Made by a program: the position numbers and the translations under genes
The notes under the pieces: model-generated
Database searches by the model: none
Seen by the model: only the letters and a program-made list of their open reading frames with translations
Told to the model about the DNA's origin: nothing
From: Neoechinorhynchus agilis
Taxonomy: Eukaryota > Acanthocephala
NCBI GenBank assembly: GCA_051530055.1
Contig: CM121342.1
Coordinates: 8,122,001-8,186,000 of the forward strand
Direction of reading: 5' to 3'
DNA length: 64,000 nt
Part shown: piece after piece, positions 1 to 14,000 of the stretch
Numbering within the stretch: the stretch's first letter is position 1
How the letters are laid out: each line of letters starts with the position of its first letter

Positions 1-93
1 TTTAGCCATTGAATATCGCTTTTAAAAAAGACTAATTTTCTCACATAGACTTCGGATATAAACCTACTGAGCTGGCCAAAACTATTAACTTAC

Positions 94-2735
94 ATTATGT
101 GGAACAAGTTCATCGAATCCTCGTGAGCTGCCAGTAGAGCAACAGACCATATTGCTCAAAAACATCCTAGGTAACATATCATAGATTGATCTGACTTTTA
201 TTGGACTCATATTATCATGAGTCACATCATAAAACATTGCATTGGCAATTCGTGGAATGAGTGGACGCACTGGCGGTTGATAGAAAGCTCCAACTGGATC
301 GCCGCCGTATCTGTGGATGTATCCACCGAGCTCATATGCACTACCAGCACCCATTGATTCTAAGCTTTTTGCTTCAGAGCTAAGAAAAAAGAATAAAATT
401 ACCTCTGACGAGTGATGTTATACCAATTTTATTGACAAACTGATTATCGATTTGTTCACTTCCAGTGAAGAGCTCAGCGAAGATATACACGTTTGGTCGT
501 TGTTCTCTCGCAATGTCCATCATATACTCAGCGACGTGTAGAGGAGTCGAATGGCAATTATCCAGGCGAACCGCATGAAATACATCGACGGTATCTCGAG
601 TGTACTGCTCCATATACGACCAGAGTTCAGGGCAGTCTTCTGGCTTTTTCCCAAATCTTGTCTTCACCAAATCCGTCCAGATCACTAACTCTCGACGAAG
701 ATACGACCGGGAACCTATAGAGCTGAGTTAGTCGAGATTTCCCAACAGAAATATTGAACCTTCTTCAGCAAACAGATTGGTGTCGACGCCACCTCCAATC
801 AACCATCCATTGAAAGCCATAATCTGGCAGCATTTTTGAGAATCAAAACAAATCATCTCAGCTTCCTCAACACTTATACCATCCCATGGAAACGTAAAGT
901 ATCGAGGAGCAAGCGGAGTCGCTTCACTCAGTCGCGAATACATGTTTGAGTCGAAAAACCAATACTTGGCATTTCCAATACACGCATTTACTCCATTGAC
1001 AACGTCGTCCGTTATTCGATCACGAGCCTCGTTATTTAAACGATCCAAATGCTCACGAAGAAGCTCACATGATCGCCGAATTTTGTCTTCGCGGTACACT
1101 CGATCGTGCCTGTTTTTTCCAGGAATGAAGTGAGAAAAAACGTTTTAAACGAACCAATCAACATCCAGCAAATCGGTGGCGAGATCTAGATCGATCCACG
1201 ATCCAAAACGTTTATATTCAGGGTCTTGGTACAATTTTAAATCTTCGAGACCTTGAAAACTTTCATTCGGTTTTAAAGTCTTCACTTCTATTATGAATGT
1301 AATCATAAAAACGTCATTTTGCCGCTCGACTTACCATGTAATCTTGAATTGAGCTCACCAACAATCACATCAACATTCGCCATGACAAACTCGTGGAATC
1401 GATATCGCGGCAAAACTTCATGAAGAAGATAGTTTCGTATTCTCTAAAAAAATGCCTGCTTTAAAAAATGCTATTATTGCAGTATAAAATCGGATATTTT
1501 CAAGTAATCCTCTAAGGTCGACAAGTGTATGAACCAGTTGAAAAATAGCCAAATCTATCTGAGAGAAATCGTTTAAAAAGCTTAACAGGTGTTTAGATAC
1601 AAAAAACGTTCTGTCTTCAGCGAAACGGTCGAGTGTGTTTCAGAAAACATGAATCCTGGACGGTTCGATCTATCTGACCAAGTAATATGGGTTCCAATCA
1701 CAGCAGAGAATGAATTCCGACGACGATAAAACACAATTTGAAAATGTAATAAAAAAAGTCGTCAAAGCATCGGCATGGTGGGATACCTCGAGGTGATATG
1801 GCTCGATCCGATCAGGAATTCCCTTATTGTTCAACTTTCCGTTCGCCACATCCAGGGTGAATTGATAAATTATGTAGTCGAAAACAAAAGCTGGTCTGAG
1901 GTACGGAGAGTTTTGAAGATTGTAGCTAGCAGATGGATATTTTTTAAGAAGCGGACAATCAACAGCGACATGATTGTAGACAAGATCAGAAACAGAGATT
2001 AGTTGATGCTCTTCGTATAATTTGGCAATAAATTCAACCAACTGTTTCTTGGTGACATTTCCAAACACTGGATTAAAGGTAAGATGATCTCGAATAGCAT
2101 AAGATGAATTTGAGATTTTGCATAGTTCTTGGAGAGGTGTAATATGGACCATATTGAATCCGGATTTAACGGTTACCATGATTCGATCTAGCCATTCGTC
2201 AAAACGACCTAAGCATTTTGCTAACAGGGTCTGACATTGGAGACCGTTTTTTGAAATCGGTTGACCGTCGTATGAGTTTAAAATGGGATAGACAACAACG
2301 TATCCATTTCCAACTTGACGATCACTATTTGAAAAAAAACGTAATTAAAATCATAAAAACATAAACGTACTCACCTTTCGTCTTCGGTAAAGTAGTAATG
2401 AAAAGTACCGCATTTGTTAAATTGAACAGCGGCGTATTGATTAAAATTGTCATTTTTTGAAGACTTTTTGTTCGGATTAATCCATTTCAGCTCTCGATAC
2501 TTTTTTCTACTAAAGTTTTCACCATCTGCTGGATAATTTAAATAGAATTTAATGATTTTGTGGTATAAAGAATGACCAGGAGTGAAGTACACAATAACTC
2601 CTAAATAGAAATTCCTCTATTAAAAATCTTAAATTTAGAATTAGAAAACAAACCATGCATGACCGAAAAAAGTTTATCTTCATTAAAATCACCATCATTG
2701 AGCGTTAGAATCCGAACTTGTTGTTCCTTTGACAT
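94..2735 (-). CDS. AGL: Glycogen debranching enzyme, N-terminal (4-alpha-glucanotransferase) half; gene runs off the left edge
   Basis: Cytosolic enzyme of glycogen breakdown; this half moves maltotriosyl units, and the glucosidase half lies beyond base 1. Exons read by eye on the minus strand: about 2735-2655 (start [16 protein letters not shown], like the animal AGL N-terminus), 2600-2375, 2324-1787, 1443-1335, 1284-~1151, ~1107-760, 714-403 and 359-94. Most introns are 43-50 bases; one is 343. GH13 signatures are visible: SDLVYNH, the nucleophile region [16 protein letters not shown], the acid/base region AELFTGSE, then DVTHDN, followed by YIHRYGGDP and FDELVPHN. These match animal AGL in order over about 600 residues, roughly 40% of the usual 1,500. 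The start ATG at 2735 is chosen by family alignment. The join after 94 is unclear, as is the exact donor near 1151. No sign of decay is seen. Confidence 0.92.
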
Positions 2736-5700
2736 TATGGAATCGTTGGAGAAGGGGAGCTATTAAGGAAGGAAAGGCGACAACGATTAGAGATTCGAGA
2801 CCGCTATTTTTATACTCTCATGTCAACCATGTTGCTTTTCGACATCTTTTTTATCATGTAGCGATGGAAAAAGAAGCATAAGTGAATAAGAAAGCGATGA
2901 GCGCCTGTGATTCTGTATTTGCCGGCTGATAATCGCGAGGATTTGAGCAACATGGTGATGAGACAAAAGACCAAATATGAATACGTACGGTGGTGCAATA
3001 AAGTTGATCGGTATCGATTGACGAGTAGTAATCTAGAGCCACTGAACGAGGGCGGTCCACAATGAGATACCGTGCCAGACGACTATGTTGATAATGCATG
3101 ACTAAGGAACAGTCATCTACGCCTTTGTGCTAATGCTTACACTCACTCAAAGACAACGAAGAGAGATTGAGAATAGGAAAGCAAGGCTATTTCTGAAAAA
3201 TACTATTGATAGTATATCGTTAGAATATAGCGTTTTATCATAAGAGGCAGTCAATATCCGTCCATAACTCTCACGAAATTCTTTGATGAATGTAGCGATC
3301 AAAACGACGGGCGGGAAGAGGAAATAAGAACGTTATGAAACAATTGAATTTTAAGGATCTTGAGAAATTAGAAAATTAATTACATCTCACATAAGTGATT
3401 CGATTGCTCGAAAACGTTAAAAAAAGGTTGGCTCGGCATCAACAAACGGGAAGCAAATAGCTAAGACATTTCTCTGCTTCTAGTACAAATTCCGGTGTTG
3501 ATATCTATCAAAAACATATTATCGTCAAAACAACAAATTTTTTTTATACTCATAGACCAATACGGCCAATTAGTGACATGAGACGACAAGACCAAGGTAT
3601 TTTTAATTTTTTAACATTTTTGAAAGTTTATAATTTTTGCCGATAGAAACTTTGGAAATTAGATGGAAAACACGAAAACAATTTCCTAGTCAATAAATTA
3701 TTTCAATTTTTTAGAAATGAAGATAATAAGTTTGCAAGTCCTTCATAATGCGTTGGACGTCTCAACCTTTAGAAAAATTCTAAAGGAAAGTGCGCAAGAC
3801 TTCTATTTAGGTTTTGGGCATTTTAAAGAACTAATGTTAATACATTTCAGAATTGACTAAATCATAAATCTGTTTTTAAGACTTTAATCCGCCCAGAAAA
3901 GTGTAGTATAAAATTTCGTTGATTTCGCTTGTGGGAAGCGATTGCATGTCTTCACATTTATTTGCTGTTCCGATTTCACAACGCAATGTGCTCTAAAATC
4001 TCAGAGATGTGATATACGACCAATCGAACTTGAGAGAGCGCTTAATCTTTTGAATAAAACGATTCATCCGCCATAATATGGATAAACCGAAATATTAAAT
4101 TCGAGAATAAAAAATCATTACGAATCGAATGTTTAAAACGCTACTGCACAAATAATTAAAGCATTTCTACAAGTAAAGCATCGTCCTCAAAAGACAAGAT
4201 TACATTGAACATTAAACCTATCCATCGAATTATCGGTTATTCAATTGAAAAACGCATTGGACTCCCTTTATAAATAGATATAATCCGGACCGAAAAGATA
4301 TGCATTACGATTGTGCCATCAAATGTGTTGCGTGATCAGAATTACTTTGTTTACGGGCCAAGCCTAACATCGGGCATAAGTAATCTCGGAGAGATATCTA
4401 TTTCTGGAAGATTTTGGAGGGACTTTGTGGAATGACTGCAGTGTCACACAAAAATTGTTCTCGTGTACAAATTTGAAAAAACTTTAGCCATGACAACATC
4501 AAAGCATTCATAAGATAGAAATGATGTGGTGATCATAATCTCTCGGATGTAAAATATTTTATTGAATCGAGATATTTTGGGAAAGTTCGAACACTTAAAC
4601 AGTGGCTGACCCCGAAGGATTCTCTCTTGATGATTTTTTTTGAATAGTTCAAATTAGATAGTTCAAGTATTTTCTTTAAAAATTGGACTAAAAAAGACAA
4701 AATACCCACAATTTTCAGCATCATGGATGCCATTTCGCACCAGGAAATAACTGAAATGAACAAGTACACAAAAATGTGTGTGCATTTGTTATAGTATTTA
4801 CGATAAGCACCAAATTTTAGACCTTTTAGATTTGGGATAAATTGCACAAAAAACGATTGTCTTCGCTTCTCCGTTAAGGAATGTAACCCCTCGTCCTTTA
4901 TACAGAAAGATTAAGCACGTCTGGTGCCTCAAAATAAAACATTTCAGCATTAGTGTTATGTTTCGCGTAGAAACATAACTCCGGCGGCATTCGTTGAGGT
5001 GGGAAATCAGAAAACAATTCTATCGCACAACATCCACGGGAAACCAATTATATTTCACTGGCATGTATGGGAAAAACGAAGGTAAAATAATAAGCTAGTT
5101 TCATTTTGAATTTTACTGATGCAAAAAACGAAGCAGGGCATAGAGTAGACAATTAGGACGAAACCATTCTACACTTTTACCATGGAGAGCCAACGATTGT
5201 TGGCGTGAGTAAGCAAGCTGATATAAAAAAACTTTTTAAAACTCAAGATTACTAAGCAAACGAAGAAGGGTCATTTTGGGAAACTATGCGAGCAAAAATT
5301 CAGCCCGTGTGATCCAAAGACTTTTTAAAATACGCAATCTTTTTACCTCCGGTTACTCTCCGATTTGTTGAAAATACTTTACTTACCAGAGGATTTCATG
5401 TAACTTTAAACTCGGTGCACTCGTCTTATTTGTCCAAATTTGTTTGCATCGAGAGGATAAACGAATGAGATCATTTATTACTGGTCACAAGATTGGACAA
5501 TGATTTTGGGGATTTTCCTCAATACACAATTTCAACAGTGGAGGTGGTTCTTAGATAGCGTGCAATTCAATTTACTTTGAACCGAAATAATATTACATGC
5601 AATTACTTCGGAAAACCAGAATTATCCTCTTTTTTTAGAATTTTTATGTGCCTCAGTTGGTAGTCTTTTGATAGATTCTTTTTCCATACACGGCCGAATG

Positions 5701-7920
5701 GACACACAGTCCACCGATTTCGGTCTTTAATTTGGAAACCAAAAATGCTTTGAATAAAATACGAAAAATTACTGAAAACATGAAAAATTGCTTTAAGCCT
5801 AAAAATTCCGCATAACAATAATCTCCACATCAACATTTCAACATTTAATCAACAAGAAGATTTGGTCTCGGGTTTTGAATTGCTGTAGATTAACATGCAT
5901 ATCGGACCACATCGAGATGCGATCGTTTCGGTCCTAATAACCGGATTTGACTGTGTGTTATACTCATGTAAATACATTTGTTTCGGTTCTTTAGAATTTG
6001 GCCCTGTTAAGCGGTTGATCCGATTAATCTGTGATTTGACTATATTTCAATTTTATCTGACTGCTCAGGCGAAAACAATGAGTGGAAAACTACAACAGAA
6101 TTTAAGCCAGTTGTTTAAAGACATTTAGGATAGATTTCTTGATTCCGTCGTGGTGGCAAGAGAATAAGAGAACAAGTGAACTTCGTTAAGCTGTAGAAAG
6201 CACTTGTTGTAATCGAGAAAAAAGGCAGAAATAAATTTGACTTTTTTGAGAAATGAATAGGATACTAACAAAAAATTGGAAAACGATCATAATTAGATCA
6301 TCCTTAGAAAAATGCATTGGCTACAGGCTTATTGGAATTTCAAAATCAAAGGGAGACGATTAGTAAAAATGTAGTTCCCCAGGAAGATTCTTTAGATGGA
6401 AAACTTGATCGTTTGAGAAGACAAAACTTCTGTCATGGGAAGCGTACATGTCCGTTGAAGAAAAGCTTAGAATTTCGGAACAAATTAAAGCACTATAATT
6501 GAGAAAATCGCACTCACCACAAGACTTGGGCATGTTAGCAAATGCTAAGCTCCCTAAAGTACATTTAAATTTTTTACGCAATATCTTCGCTTCATTGATA
6601 TGATATTATGTAACCGGGCAAAGTTATTTTTGGCAGGTTGAGCAATGACAAAAGCCTCAAGGAATCTCTAAATTGTCTCGCAGAGGCAACTCGTCATATA
6701 GTTTCTCAGAATGACGCGGGGCAAACCCGGAGAGCAAAAGCAGAGATGAAAACTAACGAGGAGCAGGAGAAGCAAGTAGAAAGTGTAAATAATTTATGTT
6801 TGCGGGATATACGAAAAATGCCACTTTGCCTTTGAGTTTTTAGGGGGAAGAGAATGAGAAATATCAGCCGAACTCAGAACCATTAAAACCCAAACCATGA
6901 TACTCTAGACTGATTGATATAAAACCAAATCCGGTCAATTGATTATTAGTTCAAGAATCAATAAAGGTCGCTGCTATGACAAAAAGTCGAGAACTAGTGA
7001 CTTAAGTGTGGGTATTGATAAATTTCAGCATTGAGTTGATTTAAAAAAGGTACAAATTCTTTTAAGAAAATTTTAGCGGATACAAACTACTCTAAAATAA
7101 AATTCATTTCCCTTTTGACTGAAGCAAAAAATCATATCAAGAAGATCCTTTGGGATGGTAAATATTTAATGGTTTTTGAACATAATCCTGGTTCAAGATT
7201 CCTTTATTATTAAATATTTCACGGGGAAACCTCCCCTCATTGGTCATTGTAAATTGTTTCGAGATAAAATTGAAAGTAATAAAGCTGTTTTTCACAGTGA
7301 GAGTTCTTTAGCGATGAGTTTTCCTCTTTCGATATATTTCATAATAATGCAGGAATCTTGAACCGAGATTATGTTCACCGCCATCCAAAGCAATAAATAT
7401 CATAAAACGACTGTACATTGTAACAAAATGCAAAAAGTTTAACGATAGATTTCTTGTCTTGGATTATTATCTCCCGAGAAAAGATTGCGAAAAAGGTACA
7501 TAGCTTGATCATTTTTCAATACTTCAAAACAATGACAAACCATGGGAAAATGTCGGAATTATGTGCAATATCGGAAATTAATTGGTCAATTTAAATTCGG
7601 GAGGGGTGGTATAACTAAGAAAAGGAAAACATAGATTAATTAAAAGCTCCTCAGTTCAGGACGAATCAACGCCATAATTTTAAGCGGGTTATTTTCCAAA
7701 TAATATTTGAATAGTTAAAGAGAAAATCCATGAGTATGTGGAAGTGGGGAAATTACATATCCAAGAATCACTTGGACGAAATATTTCAATTAAAGTCAGT
7801 CTTTGATATGTAATTTTTCCCACTTGCACAAATATTCCAATATCATAAAGGATCGTCTAAGATTCAATTTCGTGTCAATATAAAGCGAAAAAACCCACAA
7901 TTTCATAGCGTAAAATCCAA
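2736..7920. other. AT-rich intergenic stretch, no recognised gene
   Basis: No open frame here resembles a known family and no RNA gene was recognised. The only mildly protein-like part is on the plus strand at 6317-6502 and 6638-6835. The second piece is polar and helix-prone (SNDKSLKESLNCLAEATRH, then a run rich in E, K and Q) and is less AT-rich than its surroundings. It could be an exon of an unknown gene or an old remnant; I do not call it. An inverted repeat lies at the right end (7725-7843). Confidence 0.5.
7725..7843. repeat. Imperfect inverted repeat (short foldback)
   Basis: The left arm, about 7725-7764 (GTGGGGAAATTACATATCCAAG region), is the reverse complement, with mismatches, of the right arm at about 7801-7843 (CTTTGATATGTAATTTTTCCCAC region). 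About 28 bases pair well, with a 36-base spacer. A related single arm occurs near 46907-46955, so this looks like a dispersed foldback or MITE-like family rather than a gene-specific structure. It lies some 200 bases upstream of HFM1. Confidence 0.45.
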
Positions 7921-7959
7921 AACACTAAAGGCGACGTCCGTGCGGTGTGCGCATGCGAA

Positions 7960-7967
7960 TGACGTCA
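7960..7967. promoter_or_regulatory. CRE-like palindrome TGACGTCA near the 5' end of HFM1
   Basis: A perfect TGACGTCA octamer, the consensus ATF/CREB site, about 90 bases upstream of the first in-frame ATG of HFM1 and inside a small GC-richer patch. In vertebrates such sites drive many germ-cell genes through CREM. A role here is inference from position only; an identical octamer also occurs at 15852-15859, away from any recognised gene. Confidence 0.25.
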
Positions 7968-8053
7968 CACATGAAAAAAAGATCGCCGCAAGAATTTCTC
8001 ACGTCCTTGAAATCCAAGAAGGTTCAACAATTTTAAATCATTTTCTGAATGTC

Positions 8054-11000
8054 ATGAGTTCTGAACGGCAAGATAGCGTCGATCCATTTATAAGGAATCT
8101 AAGAGCGTTCCAAAACGAGTTTGGTTGTGTTAAAGGTCATCTTATGAACGGTTTATCGATGAATCGGACGATAAAACGAAAGCTCTCAGAAACTAAGAAA
8201 TGCGAGAAGTGAGTTGCATTCATTTGAATTCACCTTCTTTTTGAACATAAACGCAGAAATAAACGACGATGTTCTCGAAAAAAATCGAAAAAGTCCGCAT
8301 CAAAACCGCTGGAGCCCTCGAATGTAACTCTTCCCTGTTCGAATCCAATGGGTAACATGCTTAAAATACGTGAGTTTATATGAATTTATTTCAGTTTTTT
8401 TTTGTATTTGATGGCTAATAGCTGAAAAATACCAATCGATTTTCATGGCAAATATGTCTCAGTTTAATAAAGTTCAAGAAACTGTGATGGAAAAAGTATT
8501 TTAGAATTTTTTTAAAGCTCACTTTATAGTTCAATATATTTAGGCGTTTTTTAGTTCGGATTCTATTGTCGTTTGCGCGCCGACGGGTTCGGGAAAGACG
8601 ACTATATTCGAAATGGCAATCGTACGAATGCTTATGGATAATAATGACGATCCAAGTGGATGTTGTTGTCTCTATTGTGAGTTTTTGTTCAAAAATAGGC
8701 AACTTTCGACATTATTGTTCGTTTTGCCATAGTGGCACCAACCAAATCCTTGTGCCATGAACGATTTACCGATTGGACAAGACGCTTTTCATCGCCGCCT
8801 TTTAATTTGTTGACCAATCAAATAACCGGCGATTCCAACGAATCGGATCTTGTTGGTCTTGATCGATCAAATCTTATTTTCTCAACTCCGGTTGGACTTT
8901 CCCTTTTCGGTTGTTTTAACTCATTTCTTTTGAAGGAAAAGTGGGATTCTCTTACTAGAAGATTCAGTAAATCAAATCCTTTAAATCAAAGATTGAAACT
9001 GGTCATGATTGATGAAATTCATATTATTAGTGATAAGGAAAGAGGACCGACCTTAGAAGCGGTCGTAACTCGAATGAAGGTTCATTTGCCTCATTTAAGG
9101 CTTGTTGGAGTATCGGCTACGATTCCTAACGGCGATGATGTGAGTTGTGCAATTTTTTAATTGCTCTTTAAAAACTATACATTTCTTCAAATAATTTCGA
9201 TCCCTTAACGACCTTTTAAGTGTGCTATTTTCTCAAACAAATTGCATACTTCTTTATTTTCAGATTTATTACAAATTGGACCTTTTAAAGTTCAACTCAC
9301 ATAGTCAGGTTTTGTTTCTTATAATTATGGATTTTTTCCCTATAAATTGGACTAATCATTTTGCATTTTGACCAAACTCTTCAACTGTGATCGGGATTTA
9401 CAAAATTAAACGAATTTTAAGCAAACTAAAGAAAAACCTTCAGTGTGTATTGTAAAATTCAACTCAGATAATCAAGTTTTGTTTCTTATAATTATGGATT
9501 TTTGGTACAAATTTGACTAATCATTTTGCGTTTAACAATGATAAAAAGTTGCTATTATTGAACAATACTACGGATTTGAGTGATTCGCGCTGCATGTAGA
9601 TGCTGCGATCTGTTTCATATTTTCAGGAAGTTCCCTGGACGGAATTATCCTCACCTAGTTTGGTATTTCTTTAGTTAGCTTTTTAGAGCAATGAGAATTT
9701 GCATAAAATAACAACTAATTTTTTTTAAACTAATCCCTTTGTTTCCTTTAAAGATCTCCAGTTGGTTTCGAACCTGTCGCCGACCGTCGATCTCATTTAC
9801 GTTCGATCAATCATACCGACCAGTTAAACTAAAGACAATTGTTCTTGAGTTCTACAGCTCACCTACATGGACAAACTTTCGATTCGACATTAGTCTCAAC
9901 TATAAACTCAGCACTGTGATTCGGACATATTGTTCCGGCCGATCGACTCTTGTGTTTTGTGGAACCAGGAAAGGAACCATACAGGCGGCTTCTGTACTCG
10001 CCTCGAATTTTCCAGTTCTAAGCAAATTCAGTCAGCTTGCTTTAAATAAAAGGTTCCATGATTTAAAACTTAAAGGTACACACTTTTACTCTAACTTTTC
10101 ATCGGTTGTTTTTATACTAATAAGAACTCATGTCCCATGGAATTGCATATCATCACGCGGGATTAGACTTGGAGGATAGAGTGGCCATTGAAGAAATGTT
10201 CAAAAATGGAGATATATTCGTTTTATGTGCGTTGGTTTTAGTTGCGTCTTAAATGCACTATATAAGTCTCGATTTTAGTCGCCACATCCACTCTCGCGAT
10301 GGGTGTCAATTTGCCCGCAAGTGCGGTTATAATAAAGTCGACTTCTTATTACAGCGAAGGAACTCATTGCGACTACAATAGCAGTCAATTGCTTCAAATG
10401 ATCGGTCGAGCTGGTAGACCGCAGGTGACTTCTCTTTTTTCAAAGGGAATAATGTAGCTTTATGTGAGTAGTTTGGCGAAACCGAAGCCATTGTTATCAT
10501 CATGACGAAGACGGGCAGTCAAGGAAAATACATTAAATTATTGAACGGATCTGAGACTGTTGAGAGCAGGTAATTAAAATCGTCGAGGGGCTTGAAACCG
10601 AGAGTCGGAAAAGGAATTAATCAACTTTTCACAGAATGCCTAAATTTCTAAAATGCACCTTTGCGTCCATTTAATATATCTTATTATACATTTAGCCGAT
10701 TTTAATCCCTTTTTCGACGCCCGGGTCTTTTTTAGGCAGTTTCGGTGAGCTAACCGTATAGTTTCTTCAGCAAAAAAACAGATTTTTTGTCTTAAACTTC
10801 CTTTCCACAACAGCAATATAAAGCAAAAAATCATCATTTCGTTCTCAAATATTTCGCAAGCGAATTCTAATTGACGTAGTGATTGAAATAAGCAAATTTA
10901 ACTTGGTAAAATCGATAAACACTTTGGAAGTATTATTTAAAGTCTTTACCCGGTAAATACTTTTTTTATTAAATACGTTTCGAACACGGTCGGGTTCATC

Positions 11001-14000
11001 ATCAGTCTGTTAGTTATTGAAATAAAAAATTATTTACCGGTGAAGACCTAAATAATGCTTCCAATCATATACCGCGGTACGTCTTCACATATCAACATTT
11101 AGATAAGCACTTTGATTTTCTTTGTTTCGAACCCAAAGTGATTAAAGTAAATTAACAACTACATTCATTTTTTTATCTCGAGCAGTTTTTGTTGCCTGTT
11201 TTTTGGTTCTTGTAGACAGATATAAATTTTTAAACAGCTCTAGCAATTGCCTTTTACAAACTGAGATGTTTCGAGATCCGCAAAGACTTAATAGAAAATA
11301 ATTTCCAAACTATTACTCATTTGATTCGAATAGCCTTCATTCCCGACTGATTGAGCACGTGAATGCGGAGATCGTGTTGGGAACAATTAGAGATTTCTCA
11401 GATGGCACAAGTTGGATTCGATCGACATTCATGTTTGTTCGTATGTCAAAAGAACCAAAAAAGTATAAAGGTACATTGGGTTCTTTCTAAACTTCCAAAT
11501 ATAGATGTTGCCCGTTTAGAAGTCTTAAAGTGTATAATAGATATAGACGACGGAGGCGAGGACAAATTTGTGGATAAATTGTTCTTAAAGTGTCTTGAGC
11601 AACTCACAAGTGCGAATATGGTTATTTACAATGAAGATGGGTTATGTTTTCAATCCTCACGTACGTTCATTTGTGATCGATGCCATTTAATGCAATTCTA
11701 CGCGTAGAACTTGGAATGATCATGTCGAAATACTGCGTTAGTTTTGTGACAATGAAGCATTTGTTGAAACTTTCTTACAGTACCAAAATGTCCGACCTGG
11801 TGCGTATTCGAGTTTTCCTTTAATAACGGTCTCATCTGTATAGTTTAGCTTATGGAAATATGCAAAAGTTCTGAAATCGTTTCCGATATTGTTGTTAGAA
11901 CAAATGAGAAATGTGTACTGAACGCGTTTCATCCTGACAACAGAGCTCAAAAGAATAAGAACAATGAGAATAATTCAAGTTCTTACAACGTTTTTGTAGT
12001 CTTTGTTGACGTTTTATTTAGATGGAGATTCTGAATGCACTCAGAAACATGTTCGATTTAAATTAAAAGCAAAAATCAAAACAAGTGACATGAAATGCTA
12101 TACGTACGTTTTTAATTTATGTGCTATACCGATCAAACTTGCGGTTGTATTAAAGTCTCGCAAATTTCAGACAATCGTTAAATTGTGCCATAATCCGTTC
12201 CCCTTTTTAGTTAAAATAATCGCTGATAATTTTTTGAAGTTCTTAATTTCGCGTCTCCCAGCTAACCCACTGCGCAAATTGATAAAATCGATCACTAATA
12301 GCATTTTCATAGTCTGTAAATGATCTTAATTCTCATTTAGATTAATTCAAGTGTGCCTCGGTTGTCTGCCCCTAAACGATTTTGCACTAAATCAAGAAAC
12401 AATGCGTATAATGCGTGTTGCAAACCGATTACTAACAGGTTAGTTCGCTATAATTTCAGATTTGACCGTATTGAACGTTCCTTAGCTTTATACGAAACAG
12501 TTGTGATCCGACACAATCACGAACTCGACAATGAAAAAACTAGACAGTCTGGCAAGCTCATTTTGAACACTTGTTTGTTGTTAAAATCAGTAAGACTCAA
12601 AGTCTGGTACGACAGCCATCACGTCCTTAAGCAGTTTCCTGGAATTGGTGATTTTTAAGCTTTTTAAACCGTTTTCTCATTTATACTTTAATTAATTAGG
12701 ACAAGCAATATCGAATGCCTTTGTTAATGTCGGCATTCACACACTTGAGACATTTTCAAATCTCGATCCACTTCGAATTGACATGGTTTGATATGTTTAT
12801 GTTTTTCTTTATCGTTGATTTTGAAAAGATTGCATCGAGGCACTCTCCGTTCGGTCATTCTCTTCTAAATCAAGTTCGATCACTTCCTAAACTAAGTATT
12901 TCCTTTCAAACACAGGTAAAAAATTACACTATACTCTGACTAATTTGAAACTAAAGGAACTCAAACAAACGCTAAAAATCGTAATCACTTTATCTAATGT
13001 CGAAAACGTATCTCATAACTCTCAAGTGCGAAACCACACATTCGTAGTTCTCGTTATTTCCTCCGATACGTCTAAACTTTGGTTTCTGCGATGTCTCAGG
13101 ATATGCAACATGCTTCCTTCCGGCACTTATACAATCTATGTGGATAATTCTGGGATGGGTGGTGCCATCAGTGCAATGTTGATCAATTTAAACTTGAGTA
13201 CGATTGCGTTTACTGTGATCTTGTTTCAGTGTCTGTTTAAGTTGGCATGGATGCTAGTGCTAATCTGAATCTCCCACCAATTTATGATGAAATTGAGGAT
13301 TTACTCGAAGAAAAGTGTACGGATGATCAATCTTGCCAGAGAACAAAACTTTCTAGGAAAGGTTGGTCGAGATGCAGTTTGTTAAAAAAATCCTTATTTC
13401 CTTCATTGTTTGACTATCAAATGTTGATCGCTCTTAACACTCGATATCGATTATTGGAGTATTTATTCTCCAGTCTTCAAATAATGGACTGGGAAGCTTT
13501 TCGTGTGTTAAATTACGCTCCACATTTGACTGAAAACTGATAAAACGACCAATGCTAGTGGATCGCTTTCTATACCTTTTGGCACAAATCGCTTGAGTCT
13601 AATTAATTCTTTAATTCAGAAAAACCCGATACGAAGAAAACTGAAAAGGTCACGATTGATCATTATTTACAATCGGCTATAAGTTCTGCCGATATGAATT
13701 ACTATTTTGACCATTCAGTAAGTTTTGCTATTTTGTCCCATTTTTATACTATGAATAACATTAGCTCGCCTGGGACGAAATCAAAGTGGGAGAAAGTAAA
13801 GAAGCCATGGAAGTAACTGACAAATCATTATTTGATTTGTTTGATGAACAAAGTAGTGAAAAAAATATGATCGAGCTGGATACAATAAGTCCGGATACCG
13901 GATACATGAGTAATCGAGATGATATTAACGATGAAGATTTAGTCAAGTACGCCAAAGAATTGGATATTCCTCCTTTAAATAGTGACGACGACCTTTTCGG

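Noticed and set aside
6317-6835. Possible gene of polar, helix-rich peptide
   Set aside because: Two short frames without start, splice or family support.
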